Below, one piece after another: positions 6,699 through 7,887 of a DNA stretch of 7,887 nucleotides. Origin of the DNA: Chloroflexota bacterium (GTDB taxonomy: Bacteria > Chloroflexota > Anaerolineae > Anaerolineales > Villigracilaceae); assembly GCA_021823555.1 (NCBI GenBank), contig JAKANW010000110.1, positions 1-7,887 of the forward strand, in the 5' to 3' direction. The notes below the pieces were generated by a model, which was given only the letters and a program-made list of their open reading frames with translations, was not told the DNA's origin and made no database searches. A program made the position numbers and the translations under genes. Within the stretch, counting starts at the first letter, position 1; each line of letters opens with the position of its first letter.

Positions 6699-7373
6699 TT
6701 ATTCGATTGCAACAAAAATGCGACTGGTAATGGCCGGGCCGACGATGACCGGCTTTTCGCTTCGCCCCACCCTCAGGCTTGTATTCTGATCAAAGGGGGA
6801 ATACTCCGCTACTTCCACTTCCGCGCCCGGGACGAGACCCAGGTCTTGCAGGTGGCGGAGGAAGGCCGGGTCTTCGTCTGTCACTTGTTTAACGGTAGCC
6901 CGCTCCCCGCTCCGCAATGAAGCGAGTGGATGTGTGTCCTCGGCGGGCATGATTAGGTCGGCGGTCGGGATTGGGTCGCCGTGCGGGTCGTGGGTGGGAT
7001 GTCCAAGAGCGGCGGCGATGCGGGCTTCGAAGTCCTCCGAGATGACATGCTCCAGGCGATCTGCCTCGCTGTGGACTTCGTCCCATGAATAGCCCAACGC
7101 ACTAACCAGGTAGGTTTCGAGCAGGCGGTGATGCCGGATGACCTCCAGCGCGGCCTTCTCGCCTGCTTTCGTAAGCGTGACGCCCTGGTGCTTCTGGTAA
7201 CGGACAAGCGGCGGCTTGGATGTGGCCAGGCGCTGGATCATACCTGTGACCGAGGCGGGCGCAATGCCGAGGCGGGCGGCCAGGTCGTTGGTGCTGGCGG
7301 GGTTGCCGCCTGCGTTCAGATCGTAAATGTGCTTCAGGTAATCCTGAATGGATTGGGTAAGGATTTCAGACAT
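6699..7373 (-). CDS. mntR: DtxR/MntR-family manganese-responsive repressor
   Basis: This 224-residue metal-dependent DNA-binding protein probably represses its own operon when Mn2+ is plentiful. Residues 1-70 are the winged-helix domain (STNDLAARLGIAPASVTGMIQRL is the helix-turn-helix). Residues 71-145 are the dimerisation domain. Residues 150-224 form an SH3/FeoA-like domain (LGLVPGAEVEV, VGRSEKPVIVG). By alignment to DtxR, the primary-site residues are D11 (DtxR M10; MntR Asp8), D105 (DtxR C102; MntR Glu99), E108 and H109. Ancillary-site residues are H82, E86 and H101. Replacement of the DtxR Met and Cys by Asp points to Mn rather than Fe. The protein contains no cysteine. There is no Shine-Dalgarno before the ATG; it is kept because no in-frame start exists in the short leader and TQSIQDYLKHIY aligns to the family N-terminus. 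It lies 12 bases from mntH. The family call is firm and the Mn preference strong. Confidence 0.92.
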   Translation of the reverse strand: MSEILTQSIQDYLKHIYDLNAGGNPASTNDLAARLGIAPASVTGMIQRLATSKPPLVRYQKHQGVTLTKAGEKAALEVIRHHRLLETYLVSALGYSWDEVHSEADRLEHVISEDFEARIAAALGHPTHDPHGDPIPTADLIMPAEDTHPLASLRSGERATVKQVTDEDPAFLRHLQDLGLVPGAEVEVAEYSPFDQNTSLRVGRSEKPVIVGPAITSRIFVAIE

Positions 7374-7381
7374 GGCTAAAG

Positions 7382-7407
7382 AATAATTTAGGATAGGCTA
7401 AATTATT
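7382..7407. promoter_or_regulatory. Probable MntR operator: perfect 10-bp inverted repeat
   Basis: Arms AATAATTTAG (7382-7391) and CTAAATTATT (7398-7407) are exact reverse complements around a 6-base centre GATAGG. The inner part, TTAGGATAGGCTAA, resembles the DtxR-family box (TWAGGTTAGSCTAACCTWA from memory; 15 of 19 positions agree by eye). It overlaps the -10 box and the expected transcription start of mntR, the place where a repressor would block RNA polymerase. The regulator that binds it is inferred to be MntR itself. Confidence 0.85.
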
Positions 7408-7432
7408 TTAACTGAGATTCCGAATATGTCAA
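7405..7432 (-). promoter_or_regulatory. Sigma-70-type promoter of the mntR-mntH-usp operon
   Basis: On the - strand a perfect -35 TTGACA (7432-7427) is followed by a 16-base spacer and -10 TAAAAT (7410-7405, 5 of 6 matches). Transcription should start near 7398, inside the inverted repeat, giving a leader of about 25 bases to the mntR ATG. That leader has no Shine-Dalgarno. Confidence 0.82.
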
Positions 7433-7551
7433 GGAAGGAATCGGTCATTGGCTGGCAGCCATTCCCGCCCGGACAGATGCGGGGTATCATCAAGGGGCAA
7501 GAGAATAATGCGGGATGCCTCCCGCACCACAATCCAGAATCGTAGCATCCC
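7433..7551. promoter_or_regulatory. Upstream region of the SIS-domain gene with two small palindromes
   Basis: This non-coding stretch lies between the mntR promoter and the SIS gene. It contains an odd palindrome TGGCTG-G-CAGCCA (7449-7461), a possible operator, and a hairpin TGCGGGA-TGCC-TCCCGCA (7509-7526) 26 bases before the ATG. No T-run follows the hairpin on the + strand, so it is not an ordinary + strand terminator. Weak -10 candidates are TATCAT (7485-7490) and AATAAT (7504-7509), neither with a good -35. No Shine-Dalgarno precedes the SIS start. Confidence 0.4.
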
Positions 7552-7887
7552 ATGTCCCTCTACTCTGAAATCACCGAACAACCCGAACGCATCCAATCCC
7601 TGCTGGCTTCCCAGCGGAAGACCGTCGAAGGCATTGCCGCTGCCATCCGCGCAGGCGAGATCTCGTACGTGTTCCTGGCAGCGCGCGGCACATCGGATAA
7701 CGCCGGGCGTTACGCCAATTACCTGTGGGGCGCCCGCAATGGGCTGCCGCTGGCGCTGGCGACGCCCTCGCTGTTCACGTATTACAAGCAGCCGCCCAAA
7801 CTGAAGAACGCCCTTGTGGTGGGGGTTTCGCAGTCGGGGCAGTCGCCGGATATTGTCAGTGTGCTCGAGGAGGGAAAACGCCAGGGC
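7552..7887 (+). CDS. SIS-domain sugar-phosphate isomerase/deaminase-like protein (3' end outside window)
   Basis: The first 112 residues are visible and the frame is open to the window edge. The protein starts [18 protein letters not shown], a typical N-terminus of stand-alone SIS proteins related to the isomerase half of GlmS (AgaS/NagB-II-like), which isomerise or deaminate hexosamine phosphates. [15 protein letters not shown] (44-58) is the first phosphosugar-binding loop and [10 protein letters not shown] (93-102) is the second SIS signature, with the Ser-Gln-Ser phosphate-binding residues. There is no N-terminal glutaminase domain, so it is not a full GlmS. Such proteins are usually about 330-350 residues, so about two thirds are missing. 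It is transcribed away from mntR. The start lacks a Shine-Dalgarno but fits the family N-terminus. Amino-sugar metabolism is likely; the exact reaction is not determinable here. Confidence 0.88.
   Translation, partial: MSLYSEITEQPERIQSLLASQRKTVEGIAAAIRAGEISYVFLAARGTSDNAGRYANYLWGARNGLPLALATPSLFTYYKQPPKLKNALVVGVSQSGQSPDIVSVLEEGKRQG

Noticed and set aside
7448..7804. 118-codon open frame on the + strand overlapping the SIS gene
   Set aside because: The frame starting at 7552 encodes clear SIS motifs (RGTSDNA, SQSGQS); this one is a shifted shadow.

Overview
The window looks like part of a chromosome from a moderately GC-rich bacterium, most likely a Chloroflexota (Anaerolineae-type) organism. 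That placement is inference from three things recalled as typical of the group: the style of the type-2 isoleucyl-tRNA synthetase, the small secreted protein with a GTVQSV-type module, and the RDSG/KPPG glycosyltransferase. No rRNA marker is present. There are no tRNAs, insertion sequences, phage genes or CRISPR arrays, and no gene-free stretch longer than about 180 bases.

Layout. The left end (to 1456, + strand) is the C-terminal half of ileS, closed by a bidirectional terminator at about 1476-1502 shared with the convergent gene. That gene (2318 to 1521, - strand) encodes a secreted protein with a signal peptide, a beta-rich module, a helical module and an Asn/Gly/His-rich low-complexity tail. 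A 162-base divergent spacer carries a TATAAT box 11 bases before a GT39/ArnT-like membrane glycosyltransferase (2481-4049, +). A GNAT acetyltransferase (4053-4484, +) follows after 3 bases. Its stop lies one base from the stop of the next, convergent operon.

The right half is a manganese-homeostasis operon on the - strand, read from 7373 to 4486. It comprises a DtxR/MntR-type metal-sensing repressor, an Nramp (MntH) Mn2+/H+ symporter and a tandem universal stress protein, spaced by 12 and 2 bases. Upstream of mntR is a recognisable promoter (TTGACA, 16 bp, TAAAAT). A perfect 26-bp inverted repeat overlaps the -10 and the expected start site, and it resembles DtxR-family boxes. The simplest model is that Mn-loaded MntR represses its own operon, so low Mn raises the importer and the stress protein together. 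Divergent from mntR, the right edge holds the start of a SIS-domain sugar-phosphate isomerase/deaminase-like gene (7552 onward, +).

No wholly new system is visible. The points most worth a second look are the mntR operator and promoter arrangement, the inclusion of a tandem Usp with degenerate nucleotide-binding motifs in the Mn regulon, the repeat-tailed secreted protein, and three first-in-transcript genes without Shine-Dalgarno sequences, one of which looks leaderless.
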